From assembly GCA_039105265.1 (NCBI GenBank), contig JAPFFF010000034.1:744001-808000 (forward strand): DNA of 64,000 nucleotides, given 5' to 3'. Positions 40,050-49,810 of the stretch are shown here, piece by piece (the stretch's first letter is position 1; each line of letters starts with the position of its first letter). Made by a program: the position numbers and the translations under genes. The notes under the pieces are model-generated. The model ran no database searches, was not told the DNA's origin, and saw nothing but the letters and a program-made list of their open reading frames with translations. The stretch comes from Tritrichomonas musculus (Eukaryota; Parabasalia; Tritrichomonadida; Tritrichomonadidae).

Positions 40050-43000
40050 TTATTTTGACTCTTTTTCTTTTATTTGAATTCTTCCGAATAAAATCGAATA
40101 AGGTGGTGTGTAAAGAATATTATTCATTAAATCGATTATATTACTAATTTCATTTTTCAAATGGTGCATATCTCGGAAGAAGATTTGGTATAAGCATTTT
40201 GGATACTTTAAATATCTTTCAATGCTATTTTCTAATGATTTTATAAAGATAACATCTGAGTCATTTCCATTTAATCTTGAATCGTCCAAATTACTTTCAG
40301 ATAGGTTATCCATCAATATAAAGAACTTTTGAATATTCATTTTGCTGAAAATATTTTCTATTGATTCTTTTATATTAGGTTCAGACAAAAGGTTTTGCTG
40401 AATTTCTTCTGATTCATTTTCAGGAAAATCATTTGGATTATTATTATTATCTTTTGTCAATATTCCATCACATATTTTACTTATTTTGATTTGTCCAATA
40501 CTGCTCATTAAATTATCTAATATTTTTTCGTTATTTTGTTGATCATTTTGTCTTTGGCATCGAATAACAATTACTCTGAATCTAGATTTGTTATTCGAAT
40601 TCATTTCGAAAATTTTCCAATCAGAACATGATTTATTAATTTGATTAGAAAATTTAAATAAAGGAAAATTAAAAAAGAAATCTTTGAGATTCAAAGAAGA
40701 ACCATTTCCATCATTTAATAACTTGAATTCAAATTCATATGAATCGTTCAAATCATCGAGTAATAAAGTAAATAAAATATGAAATATTGAATTAATAAAA
40801 TATTCCTTAGCTTCATTATTTGACTGTGATTCATCTTTTAACAATGAAAAATACGCGAGCTTCAAATTTATAAAACAAGCAACAAAAGATTTTGAAACTT
40901 GAAGTCTTTTATCAATAATAACATTGCCATGAAAAATTAATGGCAAATTCATGTATTCCAATGCTTTTTTATAATGCTTAATTGCTTCTTCAAAATCATT
41001 ATTTACATTCTCATAAATATATCCAAGATTATATTCAGAAAGAGCAAATGAATAAATTGTAGCTGCTTTATTGAAAAAGTATTCAGCTTTATTAATATTC
41101 TTCATAAAAAATTGGTTTAAAAGGCCCCAATTATTTTGTCCAAATGGATATTCATTTAATCCTGCTTTTTGAAGATATTTTCCAGCCAAATCTTGATCTG
41201 TATAACCTAATTCAGTTAAATATATTAATCCTAGATTATTAATCGATGGATAGAAAAAAAAATTGTTTTCATATTCTTCAACAAAAAATATATCATCAGG
41301 ATCTTGATTATCATATACTTTTATCGTATTATAATACATTGCTGCACTTTGTTGATAAAATTCAATTGTTTTCTGAATATTTATATTGACTCCAAATCCA
41401 TTTTCAAAAAGCATTCCTAAATAATAAAAAGATTGAGCATTTTCTTTATCAGCTGCTTTTTGGAAATATTCATATGATTTTTGATAATCAGGAACAACTC
41501 CTTTGCCTAGTAAGTAGATGATTCCCAAATGAATAAAAGCAGATATATTTTCTTTTTCTGCGGATAATTCGAAATATTCTTTTGCCTTGGAATAATCTTT
41601 CTCAACACCTTCACCTTTAAAATATAAAAGACCCAAATTTAAAAATCCAATTGGATTCTCTTGTTCAACAGATATTTCGAAATACTTTTTAGCTTTACTA
41701 AAATTAGGATCAATATTTTTATCTCCTTTATAAAAAAGAGTGCCTAAATTACAATTTGCATCTAATCTACCAAATTCAACTGCTTTTTCATAATAAAATT
41801 TAGCTTTATAAAAATCTTTAGGCACATCAAATCCATTCTCATAAATAATACCTAAATACAAATAAGATGAGCCATCATTTTGTTTTGCTGCTATTTCAAA
41901 ATATTCTCTTGCTTTCTGATAATTTTTATCGAATCCTGTTCCTGAATAATAAAGAACACCTAAGTAAAATATCGATTGTAAATGATTTTGTTTGGCTGCG
42001 GTTTCAAAATATTCTATTGCTTTATCATAATCTTTATCATAAAGACATAATCCACCTAATGATGAAATTGCACCTAAATGATTCTTTGCAGCTGCTTCTT
42101 TAAGGTATTTCATGCTTTTTTCTCTATCTTTATAAATTTCCCAATAAATACCGCCTATGATATAATTTGCTTCTGCAAAATATTTGGAAGATTTTTGAAA
42201 ATATTCTATTGCTTTTGGAATATCTTTTTCTCCATGTATTCCATAAAAATAGAATTGTCCTAAAATAAAGTTCGATTTATAATCATCAAAATCAGAACCT
42301 AATTTGAAATATTCAACAGCTTTTAAAAGATTAGTTGGTACACTATATCCAAATTGATAAAAACGTGCCATATAAAAATATGCATCAGGAACTTTAAAGT
42401 CCACTAATAAATCAAAATATTTTTTGGCTGATGAATAATTTTCTTTTACAAATAAACTTTTGGCAGTTTCCAAAATATTATTTGAATATTTAAATTTGAA
42501 AAAAACAAATTCATAGAAAAATTGAAACATTTCTTTTGTTTTTCTTTCATTGAATGATTTTTTAAGTTTCTTATTCAACTGTTCACCAATGAATAGCATT
42601 ATTTCATTCATTTTTGGTCTTTTTTCTTGCTCAAAAGATATGCAATTTTTCACAAAAAGTTGAATATCATCAGATGCATTCATCATTTTGGGAATATCTT
42701 CATCCTTTTTGCGTTTAATTATAGTATTAAAATTATTTTTACTATATGAATCTTTTTTTCATATAAAAAATATATAATTTGTCCAAATGAATAAATATCA
42801 GCTTGAAATGAAACAATTGAACTGTCTGTTTGTTGTTCAGGTGATGTGTATGTGTCTTCTCCAATATCTTCAGTCATTTCATCTGCTGATTTTGGATCTA
42901 ACAATCTAACAGTATCATAGTCAGCGATGTATGGAATGTTATCATTATCAATTAGATTTATAAATGGCCTCAAATCACGATGAATAAGTGAATTCGAATG

Positions 43001-43308
43001 AAGATAATTAATTCCTTGAAAAATACGACTATATGCAATTATATTGAAAATATCATTTGTTTTATTATTTTGAAAAAATACATTTAAATTACGGTTACTC
43101 ATGAATTCATATATTTCACCACAAATTCGATAATTATCTTTTACAAAACCATAAAATCGTGTTAAGCAACGATGACAATATATTGAACAGAAATCAATCT
43201 CATGTTGGATGTTTTTAAACGATTCTTGATTATTTTGATCTTTTATTTCTTTATAAATAAAAAGATATGGTGTTTTTATATGAATAACTAAAGTGATGAC
43301 TGAAAATC
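40050..43308 (-). pseudogene. Protein kinase fused to Sel1-like repeats, frameshifted
   Basis: Read in pieces, this is a paralogue of the intact gene at 49811-54715. The N-lobe text begins near 43308 without a start codon (LVIHIKTPYLFIYKEI). Next come IHRDLRP, IADYDTV (DFG replaced by DYD) and TYTSPEQ. The frame breaks at a run of seven A (minus strand) near 42752-42758. It resumes at the kinase end (CISFEQEKRPKMNEI). It continues into about a dozen Sel1-like repeats (patterns such as YLGVLYYSGTGFDKNYQKAR) and ends with a C-terminal domain closing in YSILFGRIQIKEKE. A second lesion removes the N-terminus. The homopolymer frameshift could be a sequencing error; the missing start is harder to explain that way. 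Confidence 0.8.
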
Positions 43309-43432
43309 ATGAATGTGGAAACTCTGAAAATAGAATTTTGTTTATAGAAAAATATCTTTAATTATCAAAAGTGCAACAACTGCTTCCAAGGCATTAAAAA
43401 GTAAAATAAAACATCATATGATCATTAATTAA

Positions 43433-44023
43433 TCATTTTAAGTCTCCATTTAAAGATTTGCCTAAACCTTTAGTCATAATTTCTGATGCAACTTCATAGA
43501 TTATATTTCTAGTTAATTCTTGTACTTCTTCTTCGTTTTCTAAATAATATTCTTCAGCTGGTGTACCATCTTTCTTTGGAAGCATCACCTCTCTATTAGG
43601 TTTGGCGGTTGTCAAAACTGGATAACGCAAAATGCTACTAAAATTTCCAAAATTCCCAATTGCTCTATCTATTCGGTAGAGTGGACCAAACATAAGGGCA
43701 TTATTTTCTCTATATCTTTGAATACCTCCGTCAATATCGCTTCGAAATTTTCTATACTTTTCCCCAAATATTTTTCTATCTCCATTAGCTAAGGCTTCCA
43801 AACCTATTCTTAATCTAGTTGTTGGCATTTCTTCAAACTCACCTTCATCACCATTCTTAATTATTATTTCATCAAATAGAATCGCACTAGCTATAGCATC
43901 ATTTAATAATTCTCTGACTTTGACCTTTAGAAAATCAAAATCTAAATCATTAGTGGGTACTCTATTTCTAGATGTTGATTGCATAAAAAGTTTGTAAATA
44001 AGAAAGTTTTTGATATAAACCAT
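43433..44023 (-). CDS. Hypothetical protein, unrecognised
   Basis: The frame encodes 196 residues. A second methionine at residue 14 (43984, MQSTSRNRVP) is a likelier start because the first 13 residues are hydrophobic filler. The protein looks mainly helical and charged, with a central region RKIFGEKYRKFRSDIDGG and a C-terminal acidic helix. I recognise no domain. The base composition is slightly richer in GC than the flanks, consistent with real coding sequence. The gene is monocistronic, lying between a kinase pseudogene and a tRNA. Confidence 0.5.
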   Translation of the reverse strand: MVYIKNFLIYKLFMQSTSRNRVPTNDLDFDFLKVKVRELLNDAIASAILFDEIIIKNGDEGEFEEMPTTRLRIGLEALANGDRKIFGEKYRKFRSDIDGGIQRYRENNALMFGPLYRIDRAIGNFGNFSSILRYPVLTTAKPNREVMLPKKDGTPAEEYYLENEEEVQELTRNIIYEVASEIMTKGLGKSLNGDLK

Positions 44024-44228
44024 TCAATTAAAAAAATTCTTTTTTCTATCAACAGAATGCAATTACCAAATGCTTCAAGGAATTATTTAAATAACGCAAA
44101 AAATCAATGAAGAGAATTTCCTATGATTATCTTTTATTTTTAAAAAAGATTATTTTATAGTTTTATTTTCAATTGAAGTTTTTGGATAAATTTATTTTAA
44201 TACTTGTTGAATAAAATATATACGCAAA

Positions 44229-44300
44229 GCGAGGCTGTTGTAATGGTAGCAAAGTGGTCCTGCCGCGTCCAAAGACTGGGTTCGAATCCTGGGCTTCGCA
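44229..44300 (+). tRNA. tRNA-Gly (GCC), atypical anticodon stem
   Basis: The acceptor stem pairs GCGAGGC with GCTTCGC with one G-U. The D-stem is TTGT/GCAA, the anticodon loop CTGCCGC gives GCC at 44262-44264, and the T-arm is CTGGG-TTCGAAT-CCTGG, with discriminator A at 44300. A T7 run follows directly. The anticodon stem (TGGTC/GTCCA) holds a T-T mismatch. The acceptor and T stems differ from the tRNA-Gly at 4890, so this could be a diverged isodecoder or a decaying copy. Confidence 0.75.
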
Positions 44301-44462
44301 TTTTTTTGATTTTTTACTTAAAGTCACAATGATGAAATAATATTTAAAACGATGCATCCTTAATCATTATATATATATATATATATATATATATACTTTG
44401 AAGTATTGTTTCAATAGCATTTGATCCATATAATATTTTCACAAAATAATATCGGATAAATT

Positions 44463-44828
44463 TTGGATACATCAATTTGTATACTTTTGAATGTATTTCA
44501 CAAATTCAAAGAGTGCACTATATTTAATGATTTGTCATCTTTATCTGATATTATTTTGGAAAATGATCTTATGAAATTTTTTCTGGCATCCTCAACATTA
44601 TTAGACTGTGACAAATTCAAAATAACAAATTTTCACATTTGTAATGCAAATAATAAACGTCTTCGACTTCTCAAGTCTCAAATTAATAATATCGTCTCAT
44701 ACACGTTTTCTATTGAGCAAACAAAATGTGGGAATCATTATTACAGGTTCCTTCATTTAAGACAAACAGAGCCAAATAAAAACAATAGATATTATCTTAG
44801 CATATCAACTCTTGAATTTTGTGGGTAA
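44463..44828 (+). pseudogene. F5/8 type C (discoidin) domain relic
   Basis: The 121-residue frame ends in FSIEQTKCGNHYYRFLHLRQ-TEPNKN..YYLSISTLEFCG. This matches the last strands of discoidin-type domains found in many trichomonad BTB-type proteins (usual ending RYIRLRQTG..LALSxIEFFG). The preceding 60 residues recall the BTB/helical part, but most of the gene is missing. An A22 run lies 40 bp downstream. Confidence 0.6.
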
Positions 44829-44943
44829 GGTGATTGATTAAAGATGACATTTAAAACAGCAAATACAGAAAAAAAAAAAAAAAAAAAAAACTAAAAAATG
44901 TTTCTGTAGTATAAAATACGACTTTTTCAATTTAATTTTTACT

Positions 44944-47900
44944 TTAGCTATTGAATGTAATACTTGTTATAGGTTCGTTTAAATCAATGAAATGATCATG
45001 CTTTTCATCATATTCTACTAATAAACTTAGTAAAAGATCATTTCTTGAAGACTTTCGATAGAGCATCAGTAAATCATCTTTGCTTATTTCTAGATTTGAA
45101 ATTGAAAGGAGACATTGCCATATGTTGAGTTGGTTTACATCAAACAAATATTCAAGAAGATTCTTTCCATTTGGAAAGACGATTTTGTAATCATTAATTG
45201 ACTGGAACAGCAGATTGAAAATGTTACTATCATTCAAATGAATAGAAATGAAAAGTGCCTCTTTTATATTTGATTTTAATTTATCAAAGGTTGGATGTTT
45301 AATGATCATTTCAACTTTTTGATATTTGTTATTTAGAACAGCTTTTGTTAAAGATGTCTCAATTGGTGAATTGGAAGAATTTCTATGGCGAATATTGAAA
45401 CCTGAAGAAAAATAGAAAGAATTGGTTGAATACCATGATGAATAATTAAAATCAGTTATTTTATATCCATCATGAGTAACTTGATAATTAACATCAAGAC
45501 CTTTAATTGGATACAAAAGAGATGTTATCGTATCAGCCGATGATGAATAGAATGCAAGATTAATATTACTCGAATAAGGATCAAAATTCGGATGTGTTAC
45601 AAGAGCAGAAACAAGACTTATCATGTTATTAGATGCAGCATATGTGAGTGCTGTGTTTATTGATTTATTATTAGAAGCATTGATGTCCGTTTTTGCATTG
45701 TCAACAAGTAATTGTGCAATTTTTTCATTTTTAATACTCGAAGCTGTGATCAGTGGCGTATTGCCACTGAAACTTTCTCTTTCATTTACATCAACATTCT
45801 CTATTTCAATAAGGAATTTGACAATTTCATAACAATTTGATCGAATAGCTGCAGATAGAAATTCAAGACCTTTAAAGGAAAGATTTGCATTAATTTGAAG
45901 AAGACCTTTTATGATAAATAGTATTTTACTCTCGACCTCAGATGTAACCTGCTTATTAATTCCCAAATATTTGGATTTAAGACCAAGAATTGCTTTTGGA
46001 AGCTGCCAAAATTGTAGTTGAATTTGATCTCCATAAAAATCAACAAGATTTCCAACCATTTCAATATTAAGATTAATTATGGCCAGCATAAATGAAGTGT
46101 ATCCATCAGAATCTTCCAAATTTGGATCAATTCCTGGTAATTGAAGTAACCTATTGAAGATTGCCAAATTATTATTATTAATGGCAATACTTAAAGCTGT
46201 TCCAGCCTGAGAAATTTGGTTAATAAATGAAGGTTGAGTATTATGAGTTAGAATTTGGTTTACTAAATTGATATCATTGAAGTTTACTGCTCCAATTAAA
46301 ATATTTCTTTTGTCTAAATTTTTATGCAAATATAACTTAAAAACATATTTGTTATTATTTGACATTGATGTATCAAAAAGTAATCTTTCTAATGACTTTT
46401 TTATATTAGGATCAAATTTATCAAGTAATTTAAGAGCAAGATTCGTATTAGAAACAAAAATTTTTTGGTAATTATTAATAAGCTCATCAAAATTGATGAA
46501 TTTTTTATGTTGTAGTAAATAATTACAAATTTCTTCTGATTTTGAAATAAAAGATTTGAAAAACAATGAAGTTAAATCAATTCTAATATATTTTCTAATT
46601 AAGAAATCAATCAAAGTCTTTGAGATATCATAATTTCTATTTGAACAACTCGTCTGACAAAGTGAAGTAATTTCATTTATATCATCTAAATAATCAAGCG
46701 GATACTTTTCAACTATAATTTTGAAAACAGATGATAAATCTTTTTCAATTGCCAACTTGAAAATTGATAAAATTTCTTCCTTTTTTTGTGGATGATACAG
46801 ATCATCAAGAATGTACTTAACAATAGCTCCGTAATCTTTCTGAATAGCAAAACTCAATAAATTTGAATAATCAATTTTAAATTTTTTAGCAAACAATTTA
46901 AAAATAGAAATATTTCCAGCAATTACGCATGATTCATTCATTACAGTATCAGTATATTGCTTTGTTTTATGATTAAAAATGGATGGAATTAATTCGACAA
47001 ATTTACAAAAACCGAAAATTGAAGTAATTTTAATCATATCTAAATATTCAACTAAACAATTTGAAAGCTTCAGTCCTTCATTAACACAGAATGCAAAAGA
47101 ATGTACATTTCCACAAATTAACGATATCTCAAGCAAATGTGATAAGCATTCATTTGTTAATTCTTTGGAATTAATTTTGGCGTCAACAATCCAGTCAAAT
47201 AAATCATATTGATGATTCATTATAGTGAACTCAATCGGACTCACTAAAGAGTCTTTATTAAATTGAAAATGCCCAGCAAATTCAGTTTTGTTTGGTAGCT
47301 TCGTGGTGGTACCAAAATTAAAAGAAAAAGTGGGACTTTTGTGTTCTTTTTGTTGAGGAGGACGGTTTAAATTAATGTAAGGATTAGCCTTATTATTAGT
47401 TGATTTTATTTGCTCTTCAATAATTCCTATCAGTTCTGTTCTGCCTCCATAAACTGCATATCCAAGTGTAAATTGATCTGCAATTGCGTGGTTCAACATT
47501 AAAAACTTGAAGCATTTAATTGAACCGTTTTCAGCTGAATAATTTAGCATGCTTTTTTCATTTTCTACATCGAATACGTTAAAAATGTCACGCGGAAGAC
47601 AAGAATTGACATCAACATTGTTCTGAGAAATAATGGATTGGAGTGATTCAACATCATCATCTAAAATTGCTTTGGAAATTTGATTGTCTGGTTCTAATGT
47701 GTCTCTCATCTTTCTGTAAGCATCCATTCTACCATTTACAAAATAAGAAATGTAATCTTTCTGTAAATCATCTGTGGCTATCAATTTGTTCTTAATTAGT
47801 TCAGGCAAAAACCAAGAAACAATGTTTTGATGATTTGTAAGGTCAAATTTAAGTAATAATTTAATTAATTCATCATGAATGTCAACTCCATTAATGTTAA

Positions 47901-49008
47901 TGGAAGTAGAAGCCGATTTCTGACCTGCAGAGCCTGAGGTATTACTAGTAGAAAAATTAAAACCAGTGCTAGTAGGGTATCCCCAATCAGAACTAGTATA
48001 TGATCCCCAACCAGAACTAGTAGATGATCCCCAACCAGAACTAGTAGATGATCCCCAACCGTCAACATTAGACGAGCCCCAACCATAACTATTATTAGTG
48101 GCGGATCGACAATTATAAATACGGCCTAATCCCCGATTATTACCACTGCCTGATCCCCAACCGATATTATTAGATGAAACAGTTGAATTTCCTTTTCTAA
48201 CATATTCGTCTATACTGATAATTTTCTTGATGATATCTTGGATTGGAATGACTCCTTTCTTTGACAGTTGGTAAGCAAAGCAGCAGTAGAATTTGCTCGT
48301 GTAGAAAATATCAAGAATACGCTTCGAAATGAATGGTTTCAAAAAGCTTAAATCGTTTGTTTCATCTGATGATTCATCAAGCGCAATGATCAAATCAACC
48401 AAAAATGGCTGCAATGTGAAACTCGATCTGACGACTTGCATAATGAAGGACGACAATTCAACGACATTTCCTTCATGATGGGAAAAAATTGAATTAACAA
48501 CTGAATTTTTGACAGATTCAACGGTTAACTCTTTTATGTGGTATAGCCAATTAAACACTTCTTTTATTGGGTTCAGTTTTTGAGTTTTTTCTTCATATAA
48601 ACGGATGAAATCGTTTATTTTTGTTAACAAAGAATTAATTTTTAAATTTTCTGAAATAATTCGAAGAGATTCTAGATTCTTCTTGGAAATATTTATTGGC
48701 TTGAAATTTAAATAAGAACATATTATTTCAAAATCGTCAGCTGGTCCTTCATAATTATATTTATATTCTTTAACATTAGGATTGTTTTGCCGAAATTCAC
48801 GAATAACTTCAGATGAATTAACAGCATATTTGTTGCAGGCATATTTATGGTCTTTAACAATAATTATAAAATCGTTATTAGTTGTTTTACGAATATTACT
48901 ATCATTGTTTAATTGTGAGGCGGTAATTGGCATGCTAAAGGAAAATAACGGAGTACTAGTACTAGTACTAGCTGGTGTTTTGGAGAAATTAAATCCTGAG
49001 AAATTCAT
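44944..49008 (-). CDS. BTB-like/ankyrin (DUF3447-type) protein with FG and GW repeats
   Basis: The 1,354-residue protein starts with an FG-rich segment (FSGFNFSKTPAS..PLFSFSM). A trichomonad BTB-like domain (about 40-140) follows, with KDHKYACNKYAVN and SEVIREF. A helical region and then a low-complexity GWGSSTSS array (about 283-350) come next, with another FNFSTS. After these are DUF3447/ankyrin-type repeats, first at about 440-560 and again at about 1,080-1,230 (GNTPLITASSIKNEKIAQLL). A second FG-like patch, SPTFSFNFGTTTK, lies at about 565. Ankyrin and BTB proteins are greatly expanded in trichomonads. The FG patches recall nucleoporins and could let it enter or sit at nuclear pores; this is inference. 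Confidence 0.8.
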   Translation of the reverse strand: MNFSGFNFSKTPASTSTSTPLFSFSMPITASQLNNDSNIRKTTNNDFIIIVKDHKYACNKYAVNSSEVIREFRQNNPNVKEYKYNYEGPADDFEIICSYLNFKPINISKKNLESLRIISENLKINSLLTKINDFIRLYEEKTQKLNPIKEVFNWLYHIKELTVESVKNSVVNSIFSHHEGNVVELSSFIMQVVRSSFTLQPFLVDLIIALDESSDETNDLSFLKPFISKRILDIFYTSKFYCCFAYQLSKKGVIPIQDIIKKIISIDEYVRKGNSTVSSNNIGWGSGSGNNRGLGRIYNCRSATNNSYGWGSSNVDGWGSSTSSGWGSSTSSGWGSYTSSDWGYPTSTGFNFSTSNTSGSAGQKSASTSININGVDIHDELIKLLLKFDLTNHQNIVSWFLPELIKNKLIATDDLQKDYISYFVNGRMDAYRKMRDTLEPDNQISKAILDDDVESLQSIISQNNVDVNSCLPRDIFNVFDVENEKSMLNYSAENGSIKCFKFLMLNHAIADQFTLGYAVYGGRTELIGIIEEQIKSTNNKANPYINLNRPPQQKEHKSPTFSFNFGTTTKLPNKTEFAGHFQFNKDSLVSPIEFTIMNHQYDLFDWIVDAKINSKELTNECLSHLLEISLICGNVHSFAFCVNEGLKLSNCLVEYLDMIKITSIFGFCKFVELIPSIFNHKTKQYTDTVMNESCVIAGNISIFKLFAKKFKIDYSNLLSFAIQKDYGAIVKYILDDLYHPQKKEEILSIFKLAIEKDLSSVFKIIVEKYPLDYLDDINEITSLCQTSCSNRNYDISKTLIDFLIRKYIRIDLTSLFFKSFISKSEEICNYLLQHKKFINFDELINNYQKIFVSNTNLALKLLDKFDPNIKKSLERLLFDTSMSNNNKYVFKLYLHKNLDKRNILIGAVNFNDINLVNQILTHNTQPSFINQISQAGTALSIAINNNNLAIFNRLLQLPGIDPNLEDSDGYTSFMLAIINLNIEMVGNLVDFYGDQIQLQFWQLPKAILGLKSKYLGINKQVTSEVESKILFIIKGLLQINANLSFKGLEFLSAAIRSNCYEIVKFLIEIENVDVNERESFSGNTPLITASSIKNEKIAQLLVDNAKTDINASNNKSINTALTYAASNNMISLVSALVTHPNFDPYSSNINLAFYSSSADTITSLLYPIKGLDVNYQVTHDGYKITDFNYSSWYSTNSFYFSSGFNIRHRNSSNSPIETSLTKAVLNNKYQKVEMIIKHPTFDKLKSNIKEALFISIHLNDSNIFNLLFQSINDYKIVFPNGKNLLEYLFDVNQLNIWQCLLSISNLEISKDDLLMLYRKSSRNDLLLSLLVEYDEKHDHFIDLNEPITSITFNS
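47955..48075. repeat. 24-bp minisatellite encoding GWGSSTSS
   Basis: About four tandem copies of GATCCCCAACCAGAACTAGT plus four bases lie within the coding sequence. They keep the frame and encode eight-residue GWGSSTSS-type units. Two central copies are identical, indicating recent slippage. Confidence 0.9.
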
Positions 49009-49810
49009 TAATAGAAAAATAAATTGACCTTAAAAAATATTTAGCCATTTATCCATTCAAATTTATTCATAAAAACCAATACCGTTTACTATTTTTCTGA
49101 ATTGGTTTTAGTTTTTTTTATAGAAAAAACCAATAGAGGTAAAAAAAATGAAAATATCTATATTTCTTTTAGTTTTTTTTTTTATAGCATCTTCTTAAGT
49201 CCAAATTCCATTTTTTTCTTGGCCTTTTATCAGAAATTTTTCTCCAAAAAAAGTGACATTTGGACTTAACAAGATGCTACATTTTTTTTCTTTTATTTTT
49301 TGATGATTTATATTTAAGTGATTGTTATATTAATAATTTATATAATTATATTGGTATATAATGCTAATATGTCAGAAAAAAAAAAATTATTTCCTATCAT
49401 ACCAAACTTAAAATACTTTTTTTTTAATATAAATCATCATCACAATGAAAAATATAAGCTTGGATGCATTTAAATTCGATTTTTTTAAAGATGAGGTATA
49501 AATAATTCGTTTTAATGATTCACAGTCATTAAACATTAATATACTAACATCGACAACAGAAGATGGAATTGTAATATTCTCCAATTTTTTATACCTACTG
49601 AATTATTATTGGCCAATATGTATTCAACTGAAGAGAAATCTTTCGGAGAGATTTGTTTTATTCATATAAACAAAGGATTCTGCAGTTGAATCATTTCTAA
49701 CAAAAAATAAAGGCAAAAGCCGATGATTTGTTAAACAAAATTACTTTTATTAAGTGTTTAAATAATACCTTTAAAATGATGAACATTTGTGGTCCTGAAG
49801 ATTTTAACTT
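49009..49810. other. Intergenic region with decayed fragment
   Basis: The region is AT-rich with many T runs and contains the small inverted-repeat element described separately. At 49440-49690 a plus-strand frame gives VIFSNFLYLLNYYWPICIQ and KRNLSERFVLF, which reads like a decayed coding fragment, but I cannot name its family. It is the promoter side of the BTB-like gene. Confidence 0.4.
49186..49279. mobile_element. 94-bp hairpin-forming MITE-like element
   Basis: The ends TAGCATCTTCTTAAGTCCAA and (from the other side) TAGCATCTTGTTAAGTCCAA are inverted repeats of 22 bp with one mismatch around a 50-bp spacer. If TA is the target duplication, the element proper begins at GCATCTT. It could equally be a transcribed hairpin. 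Confidence 0.5.
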
